Of a stretch of 64,000 bases of DNA, positions 36,401 through 47,168 are shown piece after piece. The stretch's first letter is position 1, and each line of letters opens with the position of its first letter. The notes under the pieces are model-generated. The model was given only the letters and a program-made list of their open reading frames with translations, made no database searches and had not been told where the DNA came from. Both the position numbers and the translations under genes were made by a program. Source of the DNA: Phoronis australis (taxonomy: Eukaryota; Phoronida; Phoronidae); the NCBI GenBank assembly GCA_002633005.1, contig NMRA01000105.1, forward strand, positions 248,001-312,000. Direction: 5' to 3'.

Positions 36401-37872
36401 TTGGAAATTAAGAAAATGGTGGGCTCTTGGTCAAGACGAATTCTTACTGTTTTAGGTAAAATAACCGTGGTTAAGACACTTTTATTGCCCAAGATTGTTC
36501 ATTTGCTTCAATCCCTCCCTAGCCCCTCCATTGACATGATTCAAGAATTAGAGCGAGTTTTTTTTGGCTTCATTTGGAATGGGAAGAATGATAGAGTTAA
36601 CAGAAATGAAATTGTACAAAATCAGGATCATGGTGGTCTAAAAATGGTTCATGTTAGTTTTTTTATTAAGTCTTTGAAAATATCGTGGCTTCGTAAACTA
36701 TTCACCTCAAATACCATACGTGACCTTGCAGAGGCAGTTTTGGGTTGTAAAGTTGATAACTTTTTTAAAATGGGAGACGCTTTCCTTAAAAAATTAGCTG
36801 AAGGCACCGACAATATGTTCTGGAAGGAAGTTTTAAGCGATGTTGTGCTCCTGTTTCAAATGTGTGACAAAAATGAAAATATTATTTACTCTCCCCTGTG
36901 GTATAATTCAAAGATTAAAGTTGGTAAAAAATCTATTTTCTACAAGACCTGGTATGAAAGGGGAATCTATCGTGTGTGTGATTTGTTTAATGCTGAAGGT
37001 TCTTTTATGTCATACGAACAACTCTGTAATAGTTATAACTTTCAACCTCCAATACTAGAATTCTATGGATTAAGAAGTGCAACCTTTGCAGCGTACAGGG
37101 GTCTTAAGAATAGACAAGACAACATCTTTTTACCAAATTTTCCAAATTATATGTATAAAATTTTACATAATAAATCACAAGCGGTAAATATTTATGACAC
37201 CTTAGTACAGTCACTTCAGACAGCTTGTAAGTATAAAAACAAGTGGTCATCTGAGATAGATATAAACGGTGTTATAAATAATGTAAATTTTAGTGACTCT
37301 GATTCATGGTGGAGAAAAGTAAATAAACTCCCCTTCAATTGTACAAAAGATACAAAATTGCGTTGGTTTCAATACCGCTTAATTCACAGAATATTGCCAA
37401 CTAATAGTTATTTACATAAAATTAAAATAAAAACAAGTGATTTATGCTCTTTCTGTGGTGAACACAGTGAAACTTTTCTCCATCTGTTTTGGGAATGTCG
37501 TCTTGTCTCCGTTTTCTGGCTCCTGTTTACTGACTGGTTAAAACAAACATATCATGTAAATTTTCATGTGGACAAGATAGCAGTGTTTTTTGGTTTTTTG
37601 GGAAACATTCAGTCGGAAAATTGTAATATTAATTTGCTGATCATGCTAGCAAAAAATTACATATTTAGCCAAAAGTTTGTTAAAAAAAATCTTAATTTCC
37701 AATTGTTCATAAACTTTATTAAATTACATCCTGAAGGAAATACGGTACTTGTTGAGTAATGATTTAATGTTATTTTTTGTAAACGATGTATAGTATATTG
37801 TTTGATTTGACTTGTAATTATCATGCTAGAGCAAAATAAAAATATGGAAAAAAAAAACAAAAAAAAAACAAG
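33427..37872 (+). mobile_element. L1/Tx1-type non-LTR retrotransposon insertion
   Basis: A 10-bp direct repeat CCCTAGCATT flanks the insertion at 33417-33426 and 37873-37882. The body has about 550 bp of 5' sequence, one long intact ORF (33980-37759), a short 3' UTR with AATAAAAATATGG, and an A-rich tail at about 37848-37870. No ORF1 with a nucleic-acid-binding domain was recognised upstream, so the copy is probably 5'-truncated inside or after ORF1. The intact ORF and perfect duplication suggest a recent insertion. Confidence 0.88.
33980..37759 (+). CDS. LINE ORF2: endonuclease-reverse transcriptase, 1259 aa, intact
   Basis: The N-terminal AP-type endonuclease (residues about 5-240) shows FNCRGLG, VNIYGPN, CGDFNLV and the catalytic SDH at 229-231. 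The reverse transcriptase (about 490-800) shows NWRPISLLN, QQGFMKGR, IDFEKAFDSV (first catalytic Asp at 618), GCRQGDPISPYLF and the active-site YADD at 718-721. The C-terminus has a CCHC-type zinc knuckle, CSFCGEHSETFLHLFWEC, at 1156-1173. No stop or frameshift occurs in 3.78 kb. The ATG at 33980 immediately precedes the endonuclease fold. The protein nicks target DNA and reverse-transcribes its own RNA (family knowledge). A decayed relative lies at 41092-43030. Confidence 0.95.
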   Translation: MANNLKIASFNCRGLGTLSKRRDVFHYIRQRAYSIFCLQDTHFTVAEEPIIRAQWGYDCFFSHGRSDARGVAILFNSNFEFKVLSFTSDTAGNLLILELEVNNCFSIVLVNIYGPNKDSPQFFNDISQKIASYNNDFVVVCGDFNLVQDFHLDCHNYISVNNPKARDQMLEMKVALDLTDPWRVYHPSAKKFTWSRTNPVKKARLDYFLVTQQLLSRIEKVEIQSGYRSDHNNVVLTIQLTTFKKGPGFWKFNNSLLKDKEYINLVKNEILCTKKQYALPVYDLNKIQAIDSNNLQFYISDQLFLETLLLNIRTATIPYCIYQKKEKNRKGKDLEEQLMSLQDRFNESDDPEIAVLLENKKSEYEDYRREYMHGVMVRSRANWVENGEKPTKYFCALEKRNFVNKNVTKLISSNNAVIKEQSAILSEITSFYKNLYSCKDGDLVDVNLNERLASCPMPKLNQSNRVELEKFITLEEIHATLKDLKNNKSPGPDGFTVEFFKFFWPDLKYYLFRSFKEGINKGELSISQKQGIISIIPKENKPREFIKNWRPISLLNITYKLLSGCIARRLKGVLGPLIHENQQGFMKGRYIGENIRILYDVIQFLDCKPFPGLLLMIDFEKAFDSVSWSFILKALSYFNFGPRFIDTVKTLYNKSCLCVLQHGFFSEFFEMGRGCRQGDPISPYLFLLCVEILGNLIRRDGGITGVRIGVSEFKLIQYADDTCLILDGSELSLRSSLNLIDQFAKFSGLKPNIEKTRCVWIGSKKDSHEKLCVNENLLWTNKPFMFLGINFSTDYNTMPGINYSCRFLEIKKMVGSWSRRILTVLGKITVVKTLLLPKIVHLLQSLPSPSIDMIQELERVFFGFIWNGKNDRVNRNEIVQNQDHGGLKMVHVSFFIKSLKISWLRKLFTSNTIRDLAEAVLGCKVDNFFKMGDAFLKKLAEGTDNMFWKEVLSDVVLLFQMCDKNENIIYSPLWYNSKIKVGKKSIFYKTWYERGIYRVCDLFNAEGSFMSYEQLCNSYNFQPPILEFYGLRSATFAAYRGLKNRQDNIFLPNFPNYMYKILHNKSQAVNIYDTLVQSLQTACKYKNKWSSEIDINGVINNVNFSDSDSWWRKVNKLPFNCTKDTKLRWFQYRLIHRILPTNSYLHKIKIKTSDLCSFCGEHSETFLHLFWECRLVSVFWLLFTDWLKQTYHVNFHVDKIAVFFGFLGNIQSENCNINLLIMLAKNYIFSQKFVKKNLNFQLFINFIKLHPEGNTVLVE

Positions 37873-37882
37873 CCCTAGCATT

Positions 37883-40410
37883 AAGACAAACAATGGCAGG
37901 GCTCTACGATAGACTGAATGCAGAGGGCACCGTTGTCACTTTTTGAATGTTGTTTTGCTTTTTACCCTAATCTCATAGTGGCCCTAATAGTAAGAAAAGC
38001 CTATGAGTGCGGCACCATACTAAAGCGATACCATAGTAATGGCCGAGAACTTGTTATATATAGTCGACCAACTTCTCGAGCGAAGCAGTGCCTGTTTCAC
38101 TTTTACGCAGAACGCCACATGGCAACATTTGGTTGTGAGGGAAAACATGAACATTTAATAATTCTACGAAAATCTGCAATTAAAGATGGGACAAATTTAT
38201 CAACGACGGATTAAGGGTTCACATGATCATGAAACCACTTTTTTCAAGACTCAAACTTTGAATACTTATTTGAATGAATCACGGTGCCCAACTTTTTGTG
38301 GCCTTGTCCAGCCTTTTATCTGTTTGCCCATCATAATCGACAATTATTAGCGGTGTCCAACCCCCGTTACGCTCCAGCCCTGTTTGCTGACAGTGCCACT
38401 TTGAATAAATTCTAAGTTTTTAAAAGCCTTGTCACCATACCCTGTTTTTTCTCGGTGGACATAGCAAGGTAAAAAGACATGGCTTTGTTGATTTTCTTCA
38501 TTTTTGAGAAACCCCATGGAGTGTACTGTCTGTCAGTCGGGTTGCGGAACTGACGCATTCTCCATGACGTACCCCTATTGTATCGATGGACAACTTCCAA
38601 CATTCAACTCCACGTTCTTCAGTTCAACCTGACCCGCCTTCTGTTTCTCATGGGTTTCCCTTGTTACTTTTAGGAGGCAGAATACTCCGCACTGACATTT
38701 TACATACGCTGTTGTTAAGATTTTCATAGCTGAATACTGTTTGTTTTTGTATTTGCTTAATACTGTCGTGTATTTTAAAGGACAGAAGATGAATCACGAC
38801 ACTTCACCAGACAGCGCTTTTGTGTAAGTCGCATCCTTTTTTGTTCTGACTACTATTGTTTTTTGCTCGCTAAGATTTTACTCTCACAAAAACAAGTGTT
38901 TCTTCATTAGTCATCTGTTAGATCTCTCAAACTTACTGGGGTGTTTACTCAAATTGTGCCTGACACATCCATATCACGACTTGAGAAGTTTGTCACAGCT
39001 TTTACAATTTATTCTACGGTAAATTATACATAAACTATCTTGTAATTGCCCCTGGTGGGAAACATAGCTGTGACGCATAGAAAATCAACACCATTCACTG
39101 ATATTCCGTCTGGATTCACTTCTATTACCGGTTTGAACAAACGGCAGTCGGAGAATGACTGGCGACCAGCACTAATTTTTTAAGGATTAATTGCAATGAA
39201 ATGGCGTCCGTCCTGGCTCTGTCAGATGACTCGGAACATCCTGAATTGGGTGATAGACTGAACGATTTCAGTAGACTGATGTCATTGGCCAATCTCCTTT
39301 TCACTAGCCTACATATATAACCGGAACCGCTGAGGTGTTGCACCGTTTGCACCCTCTTTATGAAAGAACGAGTGACACTTTCTTCAGTGGCACGCAGGCC
39401 TTCTGGTTTCTTCCATCACTTTTCAGTACCTTGTATTTTGGTCTCGGGCCAATGTCTACACCACCCAGTTTTATACACGGTTTTGTAACCTCTCTGTGAA
39501 TATCAGGTGCATAGTGGTACGCACACGTTTCATTACTTTTGTTATACGTACCGAAGATGAAAGTACAGCATTCACATTACGCTTGACATTCTAGATGCCA
39601 AACATCTTTTCACTGTTGTGAGCAACTGTTGCCAGACCATCCTTTTCATTTTCGTAAGGAAATAGTGGTCTCCGGGGTTAGGCTGTCAAGGAGGTAGGTC
39701 CCGGAAGGGGAGGGGGTCACCGCGACCGATCCCCTAACAACCCCTATCAGATTGTGCACACCAAATGATATTATTGGATGTCACTACCATTGTTTTGTGT
39801 CCCATTATTCAGAGGTGCAGTGCCATATGGCTCGAATACCATTTGAGGAAATAATTAAATGAAGAGACGACATCCGTGATGGTTTTAGTGGCATGCATGC
39901 GTACGTTCAGGGGGCATGGCACAGTCAGGACGGGGTCACATAAACAGATCAAAAGGGTCAGGTTCAGTTTGCACGCCTCCTGACATGCAAGCCTGAAACT
40001 GACACCAGAAAACGATTTGCGTGAAAACCTACGGAGGATAACAAGAGGCGCACTACCAACAAAAACAGAAATTAGCCATATCCACTTCATTTCAGGCTTA
40101 ATATTTACGTGATAAGCTACTCCTTTGTTCATATTGTCTTGGCCACGCATGCATTACTAAGCTTCAGATCCGGAGCCTATCGACCATTTCATGCGCGCAC
40201 ACATTTGGCGAAGTGGGCAAAAATGTCCGCCTCAGAGAAACAAAAAGTCCAAAAAAAAAGACAAAAGTCACTAGGAATTTGGCGCGAATGCACAATTCAC
40301 AGGTCTGAACTCACGTTTTATTTTTTAGGCCCCGTTTTCCTTTTTTTCAGTTAAAGTTCCACATACTGAAAATTCGAGCCCCCCTATATTTTAGGCTGGG
40401 TGCACGCATG
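37883..40410. other. Intergenic stretch without a recognised gene
   Basis: Only short open frames without domain or codon signals were seen. No repeat pairing within the window was detected. Confidence 0.4.
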
Positions 40411-40950
40411 CATTGTCGAGAACTTGGTGAAGATGAGATGTTTAAGTGAAGAGGATTGAAGGTGCACCTGCAGCAGAAACAGTTTGATGTTTTTATTGCT
40501 GCAGACACAGTTTTTTATTGGTAAAATTTTTGTGAAAAATATGTTAAAAATGTTTCGACGCCTGTAAAAACCATAATATTGTTTCAATCGGCCTTTGGTT
40601 GGCGTAAATACCTGAAATCTGCAAGAGTCACACGTTGATGAGGACAAATATGAATATATACCGGAAATCCTTTTTCATTTACAACTTTCCACGACACGTG
40701 GAGGAAGTAATAACCAAAAACTGCCAGCTCTAAGTGGCTATCATGATATCTTACCAAAGTGTTTGGGACACAGATGTACCTTTAAATCACAATCACCCCG
40801 CCTAAGTAGTATCAAATAATTCAATGTTGAGGTCGGGTTCATCGAACATGCAATTGATTGGTGAAATGACTGCCGCATTCGATCGTTTCACATCAGCCAG
40901 GTCAGCCGTCAGAGACTAGTACACTTTCTTCAGGACAGTTCTATGAAAGG
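40411..40950. repeat. 0.54-kb dispersed repeat, copy 1
   Basis: Shares its whole length and orientation with 49597-50140, for example CATTGTCGAGAACTTGG, GATTGAAGGTGCACCTGCA, CCAGCTCTAAGTGGCTATC and AGCCAGGTCAGCCG, with divergence of roughly 20% by eye. No frame stays open in both copies, so coding is not supported. Confidence 0.7.
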
Positions 40951-41091
40951 AGAGAAAAAAGACCAATTTACAAGAATTAAGAAGGGAGACTTTGAAGGGT
41001 TATGTTGTCCGATCAGAGACCGTAGGTGTCGCCACAGTCCATGACACAATAATGGCGGTGGCCTTGGTGAATAGTCTTATTAGCGTCTTTG

Positions 41092-43030
41092 GTCCGATCA
41101 AGAGCAAACTGGATTGAAAGTGGAGAACGCCCGACCAAATATTTTTGCAACTCAGAATCAAGGAACGTTTTTAGTATTTTATAAAATAATTGCAGGCGGT
41201 CTGATACACGTAGTACCAGACGTGCGCAGGCCTCGCATGTGGACCCATTGCACTGATCACCTGGAAATATTTTTATGCTTTATTAATATATGGTTAAAAC
41301 CGAGCTGAGGAGCTAGAAACCTGGCTCAAGGGTTCAGCAGTGTGACCTGGTGGGACTTGTACCCACGACCTCGAGTAAAGAAAGCGGGCACTTATCAACC
41401 AGGCCACACTGCCTCCTCACGTTTTTAGTAAGTTGATATATGCAATAGAAACAGAGGAAGGAGAAACTATTAAAAATCAAAAGTAAATTTTATGTGAGAC
41501 AATGAATTTTTATAAAAGCTTCTTTCTGGTCTGAGAGTGAAGAAATGTTGAATATAGTGAACTCGGACATTGTCAGTTAACGGTACTTTCGGAGTTGGAG
41601 GCAATCCATTTAGAAAATGAAATTAATATTGATGAATTATCTGTGGTTTTAAAACATACAAAAAACGATAGAATTTTTAAAAGTTTTTTGGGGAAGACAT
41701 AAAATATTTTGTATCGCGGCGCATTAAATGTAGTTTTGAAAAGGAGAAAATGTCTACAACTCAACGGACTGGGATTATTATATGTATTCCAATACCAGAC
41801 AAGTCGAAACAGTTTCTGAAAAACTGCAATATACTGTCTTTGGGATGCATTGCAAATAGAATTAATAGAGTTCTAGACAAACTGATCGCAAATACCCAAA
41901 CTGGGTTTATTAAAGGGAGGTTTATGGCTGAGAACACGAGACTAATTTATGATATTGTGAGTTATACGGACAAACACAACATTCCAGGACTACTTGTGTT
42001 GATAGATTTGAAAAGGTTTTTGACAGTATTTCCTGGGACTTTGTATTCAAAGTTCTGAATAATTTCAATTTCAAGGTCAATATTATTCGATATATAAAAA
42101 CATTTTATAATAAACCAATTGCCCGTGTTATACAAAATGGATTTGTGTCTGACAACTTCATACTGGAACGCGGATGTCGATAAGGTGATCCTCTCCCCTT
42201 TTTATACTGTGTACTGAAATTTTGTGTCTATATTGATTAACCATGATCCTGAAGTGGAAACAATTCTTACCATATTTTGTGCAAAAATGACATAATGCCA
42301 TCGGCACAAAAGAAATGCGAAGCATTCCGATTTTTGCTGTCAGAGAAGATGTGGAATTTCTATTACAAACTTCCACATGAATGTACGAATGACACAGAAT
42401 TGGTTTTCTTTCAGTTTCTTTTGCTGCATAGAATTCTACTTACTAATAACGTTTTGAATAAGATTAGATATGGACTCAAATGCTTGTACTTTTTGTAAAT
42501 ACTTTCCCGAGACTTTAGAACATTTATTCTTTGAATGAGAATATGATAATTCTTTCTGGCGTGGGGTACGTCTCTGGTTAATGACTGCAATGCAAGTAAA
42601 TTTTGAAATAGACAAAACCATCATAATATATTTGTCTTCAAAGTGAACAGAATAGAATTTTGAATTGGTTCCTTTTCCAAACAAAAATTTTCATTTTTAA
42701 AATGAAATTTGCTGACGTCAGACCTAATTTAAGATGCCTTAAAGTTTTTTTGAGAGTGTGCTTTAATGTTTAAGTCAGTGTTTCTTTAAACACATGGAAA
42801 TTTAATGATACATACAAATGGGAGGATTGGAAATGTGTTTTTGAAACATGAAAGGAGCCAGAGAGTTGACCAGATGCCAGAACAGAAACTCAAGTAGCAC
42901 TTTTAAATGCGTATAACTTGGAACTAACAATCAAGTGCTTTCTTGCTTTTTTGCACGCTTCTGTACGTTGTTGTGTTGTGTTGTGTATATTTGTATATGT
43001 ACCTGTTTCTGTAATAAATGTATTAAAAAA
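41092..43030 (+). pseudogene. Decayed L1/Tx1-type LINE, relative of 33427-37872
   Basis: Fragments align in order with the intact LINE. 41095-41165 matches the part before RT (RANWxExGERPTKYF-like). 41740-42055 has NRVLDKLIANTQTGFIKGRF and LLVLIDL. 42060-42210 has NKPIARVIQNGF and a GCR-stop-GDP motif. 42340-42540 corresponds to the C-terminal region (LLLHRILLTN). Frameshifts, stops and an internal deletion near 42240-42300 remove much of RT, including YADD. The 3' end is near the AATAAATG at 43014. A SINE interrupts it at 41177-41418. Confidence 0.85.
41177..41418 (-). mobile_element. tRNA-derived SINE nested in the LINE relic
   Basis: Flanked by a perfect 12-bp target-site duplication ACGTTTTTAGTA at 41165-41176 and 41419-41430. 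Read on the minus strand: A-box-like GTGGCCTGGTTGATAAGTG, B-box-like GGTCGTGGGTACAAGTCCC, a body with CTCCTCAGCTCGG and ATTAATAAAGCATAAAAAT, and a CAATTATTTT tail. It is the most complete of the three copies. Confidence 0.92.
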
Positions 43031-43510
43031 CACTTCCGCATGACGGTCTATATGTATTCTAAGAAACTTTTGAGTTTAGTTCTGTTCCGTTGATTTGCTG
43101 TGCGTTCGTGTGCATAATCACAGACGCGGAAATAAGTTTAATATACAATTTGCCGTGAAACATTTATTGAAACTAAACAACCGTGGTTTACAACACATTT
43201 AGCAAATACAGAAAACATTCTGTCAATTAGCACTTAATTTGAAGGCACATGCCAGTTTTGTGAGTTTGCTTGACACACAGTGACAATCATTATCCCTCAT
43301 ACCCACCAATCATAAACCGCTTCCTACGTTGATCTGCAGAAACTCGTATCAGTTAGTATCGTAAAGGCCTGGTGCTGAAGCCACACCTATGGAGGTTTTC
43401 TGGAAATGGCCGAACGTAACCAGTAAAAATCGCACGTGGGGGCTCTGCCTGGAAACCCTTCGAAAAATACTCATAGAGCGATTTCGAAATCGTTTACACG
43501 CCAGCTCTCT

Positions 43511-43812
43511 TGTCCAATAGGGACGTCCCGGTTTACACAGCGAAACTCGAATCTCGCTGTATTTACCCACACTGCCCTAAACATCCGTCAGGCACATTTG
43601 ACGCCTCGTTTTCGTGTCATTGGAGTTTCATATTCTATTTGTTGTAGTTTGATACTTTACATTTTTTGCCTCTTTCATTACTCTGTTCGTCCTTTCAGTA
43701 CCAACGAAGTGCTGTGGGCTGTGGACTGGACAAAACGAGGTCACACGCTTTCTTATCTCCGGGACAAAGGAGAATTCTGTCACCATGTAATCCGGGACGG
43801 CCCTATTGGAAA
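43511..43812. repeat. 302-bp segment with 26-bp inverted ends
   Basis: TGTCCAATAGGGACGTCCCG (43511-43530) pairs with CGGGACGGCCCTATTGGA (43793-43810) with few mismatches. The interior has no recognised coding content. It may be a MITE; no target-site duplication was identified. Confidence 0.45.
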
Positions 43813-44330
43813 GTGTGGGCAATGTTAAATATCATCAATTTTGGAGTTTTCGCGCGCGTTGAGTTCCGCTGAAATATTTGAAAAAGCTTCTTAACGAATT
43901 TTTCGCTGGGGAGCCAGTTGCTGAACTCCCGAAAAAGAGAAACTTAGTAGGTATTTCAAATTCATGACCAGTCAAGTCCACGACAGAAGCTAATCGACAA
44001 CCCGAGCTTTCGAAAGATGACTGTCATTTGTTCGTAGCAACTCCTATGGCTCTCTTAGATGCAAAGTCACTTGGAGGGAAACATTCCGCAGAGTGGACGC
44101 AAGAGATTCGGGAGGAAAGCTACAGTTATCATCGCTTGTAATGCATAGCATTGTCGTGTAAACGTTTGCGTGGAGTCGCTTTTCTCCATAGAAATTGGTT
44201 AACGGAACCCTAGCCGGGAAACAAGATGTTTCCGAAAGATTTCCGTTCAGTGACCTTTCTTGTGAATGAAAAACAAATTAGGTATTACGTTGGTTAGCAG
44301 AAAAGGACGCTTTCTATACGTAAGGGAAAT

Positions 44331-47168
44331 CTAGGAGTTAATAATAACACCATTCTCCCACGTACTACCTATTCTTCTGCCTGACGCCTGCCTTTCACGT
44401 CGTACTCTGGTGAATCTACAGCACAAGAGATGTTTAATAAAGCTGCAAAACGGTGCAAATATTATACCAACGACTGCGCCGACGACTGTGAACAAAATCT
44501 TCACGAATATTGACATGTCCGTCATTTCACCTTTTCGGCTCAACTTGCATGATAATGGAGTGCGAACAGAACTTGAACTTATCAGATTTACTGTTTCACA
44601 ACTGTAGTCCGCCATGGACAACTGGTCACTATGAAAACGGATAGACCCGGTGTTCCCTAACACGGAGCGATTTCCCAGCGATTGGAATTCAACGACATCC
44701 TTTGATGGTGTGGTAATCTTGATCATCGGCGCTGGGTCACCTGATGCCGAGCAACTAACCTCGGCGTGTCCTTCGTGAACTCTAAATTGCAGACGAGGCT
44801 GGGACGGTTTTTCACACACAAGTGTTTTATCAATAAAAGTGTCAATAGGAAAACTTTTCTCGAAAGGGGTTTTACAATTTATAAATCTACTACTGTAGTA
44901 ATTGACAGCACTTTCAACTTTTTCTTGAAACTCCTTAAGCTCACAATTACAATGAAATGGATTTCCACTCAAGTGGAAGATATTGGAACCGAACTCAGGA
45001 GAAACAGTTTGGATTCTGTTATTTTCCAATTTCACTGCACGTAAATTCGGCATTCCTGCAAACGAATCGTATTCCACAAATACTAATTCATTATTGTTGA
45101 GATCAATTTCGTTTAGTGTGTTCACACAATTGAACACATCTTTGAAAATATTTTGAACGAAATTGCCATCTAGTCTAATACACCGTAATTGTCTTAGATC
45201 GCAAAATGTACCTTTTTGTATGTCACCGATTTGATTTTGTGAAAGAACAAGAGCAGTTAACACCGTGAAATATCTGGAAAAAATGTTGCGGTTAACGGTT
45301 GCGATGTTATTGTTTTGAAGTTGAAGAGACTCCAAATTATACATAAAGGCGAAACATTCGTTTTCTAATTGGTTTATCTCATTATAACTGAGAACCAGTT
45401 TTCTCAGATTGAAGAGTCCCCACAGCCACTCTTTGTTTACCGTCTTAATGTTATTGCCGTGAAGATCTAGCTCTTCCAGCTTCCTCAGGTTATTGAAAGA
45501 ATTTCGCTGAATTGACGTTATGGTGTTATTCGATAAATCAAGTACCATTAGGTCAAATAAAAATGAAAACATCGAAGGAGATATGTAGCGAAGAAAGTTA
45601 TCGGCTAAAGTCAGATGTGTCGCATTTGATTGTCGCAAAAATGTCGCCTCCTGGATTTCAATCACGTTACAGCCCCTGAAGTTCAACTTTTGACTTCGCA
45701 CATTCTTTAAGAATTCCTTTGATAAACTTATATTATTCATTCCACTATTAACCACTTTAAATCCCCGAGACCAAACTCTATACACATCCGATGATTTGTG
45801 CGTTTTCATGACTACTGACGGTAGGCTAACAGTAGTGGTCATATTTTTTATGCTAAGCGTGAAATGTAATAATCTACCAAACTTCACTTTTGTCAAACTC
45901 ACGACAGAGTCAACTTCTAGCTCAAGATTTTGAAGATTCTCCAAGTCCTTGAAAACGCGTTCGTGTACGGACGTAATGATGTTACCAGATAACAATAAAT
46001 CCGACAATTTTGTTAGATTTGAAAACGTTCCCCATTTCAAATTCGTCAGCAAGTTATGCGATACGTCTAATATGATCAATTTGTTAAGGTTAACCAAATC
46101 AAAAGTTTCCAGCTTATTGGAGCTAACATACAGATAAGTTAAACTGTGCAGCCCTTTAAACAATTCTTTTGCTAAGTTGCGTATCACATTTCCCTCCATC
46201 CTGATGGAACGTAAATCCCGAATATTTCGAAATGTACTTGGATGAATTTCCCGGATTCTATTTTTGCTGATAACTAAAAATTTGAGCGCTTGAAGACCTT
46301 CGAAATAGAGCTTTGAAATGTATGTCAGATTGTTCTGCCCAATGTCTAGTGTACGCAGACGATAAGTGTAAGTAAAGGCCGATGGGCAAATGGTCGTTAT
46401 CTCGTTCCTGCTTATATGCAGAGACACAAGACGTTCGAGTCCAAGAAATGCAGTTGGTGTGATGTCTTGTAAATAGTTATCTGATAACAAAAGATACTTT
46501 AAATGTTTTAAATGAGCGAACGGTCCATTCTTCAATTCTCGAACTCTGTTGAAACTGATATCCAACGACATCAGATTGCTTAATCCCTTGAACACATCCA
46601 TCGAAATGTTACCCAGTTTGTTTCTCTTGAGTTGTAAGGTTTTCAGATTGGTAAGGGACTTGAAAGAATTATCTTGAATGACTGTTATCAAATTTTCTTG
46701 TAAGTCTAACACTGCAAGTGAAGAGAGACCAATGAATGTCATTTCCTGAATCTCTGTTATTTTGTTCTTGGACAGCACGAGTGTCTCCACAGTAACCAGT
46801 CGCTCAAATGTAGCGTCGTCGATCTTACTCACGTTGTTACCTTTCAAGCTAAGAAACTTAATACCATCCAGTCCTCGTAGGATGTCTTTTCCTATATGCG
46901 ATATCTGGTTTTCATCAAGTTGTAAACTTATCACTCTAGACGAGAGGTTGCTGAATGTATTCTCAGAAATATCCCGAATTCCGCACCTGGCTAAGTTGAC
47001 GAGACCCCATCGATTAAGCTTGGCTTGAATAACAGATTTTGACACTGTTGAACAATCTATTGCTTCAGCCAGGTAAACACACTCATACAAAGATACAGTT
47101 GTTATCAGAACTAGGATAAAATTGTTTCCAAGAGCCATTGATAACATCGACGTAGGCGGTGACTTCAA
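44331..47168 (-). CDS. Leucine-rich-repeat and Ig-domain single-pass membrane protein, 945 aa
   Basis: One uninterrupted reading frame from ATG at 47166-47168 to a stop at 44331-44333. Residues 1-37 form a signal peptide (NNFILVLITTVSLYE core). About 25 typical 24-residue LRRs (LxxLxLxxNxIxxIxxxxFxxL) fill about 50-735, broken after the 16th by a non-LRR island of about 70 residues around 430-500. A cysteine-flanked LRR C-terminal cap (NPFHCNCELKEF) follows, then one Ig-like domain at about 788-875 (AEVSCSASGDP ... ADYSCETVN), a transmembrane segment at 887-911 and a basic tail of about 34 residues. There is no TIR or kinase domain, so it is not a Toll receptor despite the LRR number and island. 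It resembles the LRIG/LINGO/AMIGO kind of surface protein; the exact orthologue and ligand are unknown. The gene is intronless, possibly from retroposition or lineage expansion (inference). Confidence 0.92.
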   Translation of the reverse strand: MKSPPTSMLSMALGNNFILVLITTVSLYECVYLAEAIDCSTVSKSVIQAKLNRWGLVNLARCGIRDISENTFSNLSSRVISLQLDENQISHIGKDILRGLDGIKFLSLKGNNVSKIDDATFERLVTVETLVLSKNKITEIQEMTFIGLSSLAVLDLQENLITVIQDNSFKSLTNLKTLQLKRNKLGNISMDVFKGLSNLMSLDISFNRVRELKNGPFAHLKHLKYLLLSDNYLQDITPTAFLGLERLVSLHISRNEITTICPSAFTYTYRLRTLDIGQNNLTYISKLYFEGLQALKFLVISKNRIREIHPSTFRNIRDLRSIRMEGNVIRNLAKELFKGLHSLTYLYVSSNKLETFDLVNLNKLIILDVSHNLLTNLKWGTFSNLTKLSDLLLSGNIITSVHERVFKDLENLQNLELEVDSVVSLTKVKFGRLLHFTLSIKNMTTTVSLPSVVMKTHKSSDVYRVWSRGFKVVNSGMNNISLSKEFLKNVRSQKLNFRGCNVIEIQEATFLRQSNATHLTLADNFLRYISPSMFSFLFDLMVLDLSNNTITSIQRNSFNNLRKLEELDLHGNNIKTVNKEWLWGLFNLRKLVLSYNEINQLENECFAFMYNLESLQLQNNNIATVNRNIFSRYFTVLTALVLSQNQIGDIQKGTFCDLRQLRCIRLDGNFVQNIFKDVFNCVNTLNEIDLNNNELVFVEYDSFAGMPNLRAVKLENNRIQTVSPEFGSNIFHLSGNPFHCNCELKEFQEKVESAVNYYSSRFINCKTPFEKSFPIDTFIDKTLVCEKPSQPRLQFRVHEGHAEVSCSASGDPAPMIKITTPSKDVVEFQSLGNRSVLGNTGSIRFHSDQLSMADYSCETVNLISSSSVRTPLSCKLSRKGEMTDMSIFVKILFTVVGAVVGIIFAPFCSFIKHLLCCRFTRVRRERQASGRRIGSTWENGVIINS

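Noticed and set aside
43436-43828. Small gene upstream of the LRR-Ig 3' end
   Set aside because: The 130-codon frame has no recognisable domain and crosses the inverted-repeat segment 43511-43812.
44410-47028. Plus-strand open frames opposite the LRR-Ig gene
   Set aside because: They are short and antisense to a long, clearly coding frame with repeated LRR codon patterns.
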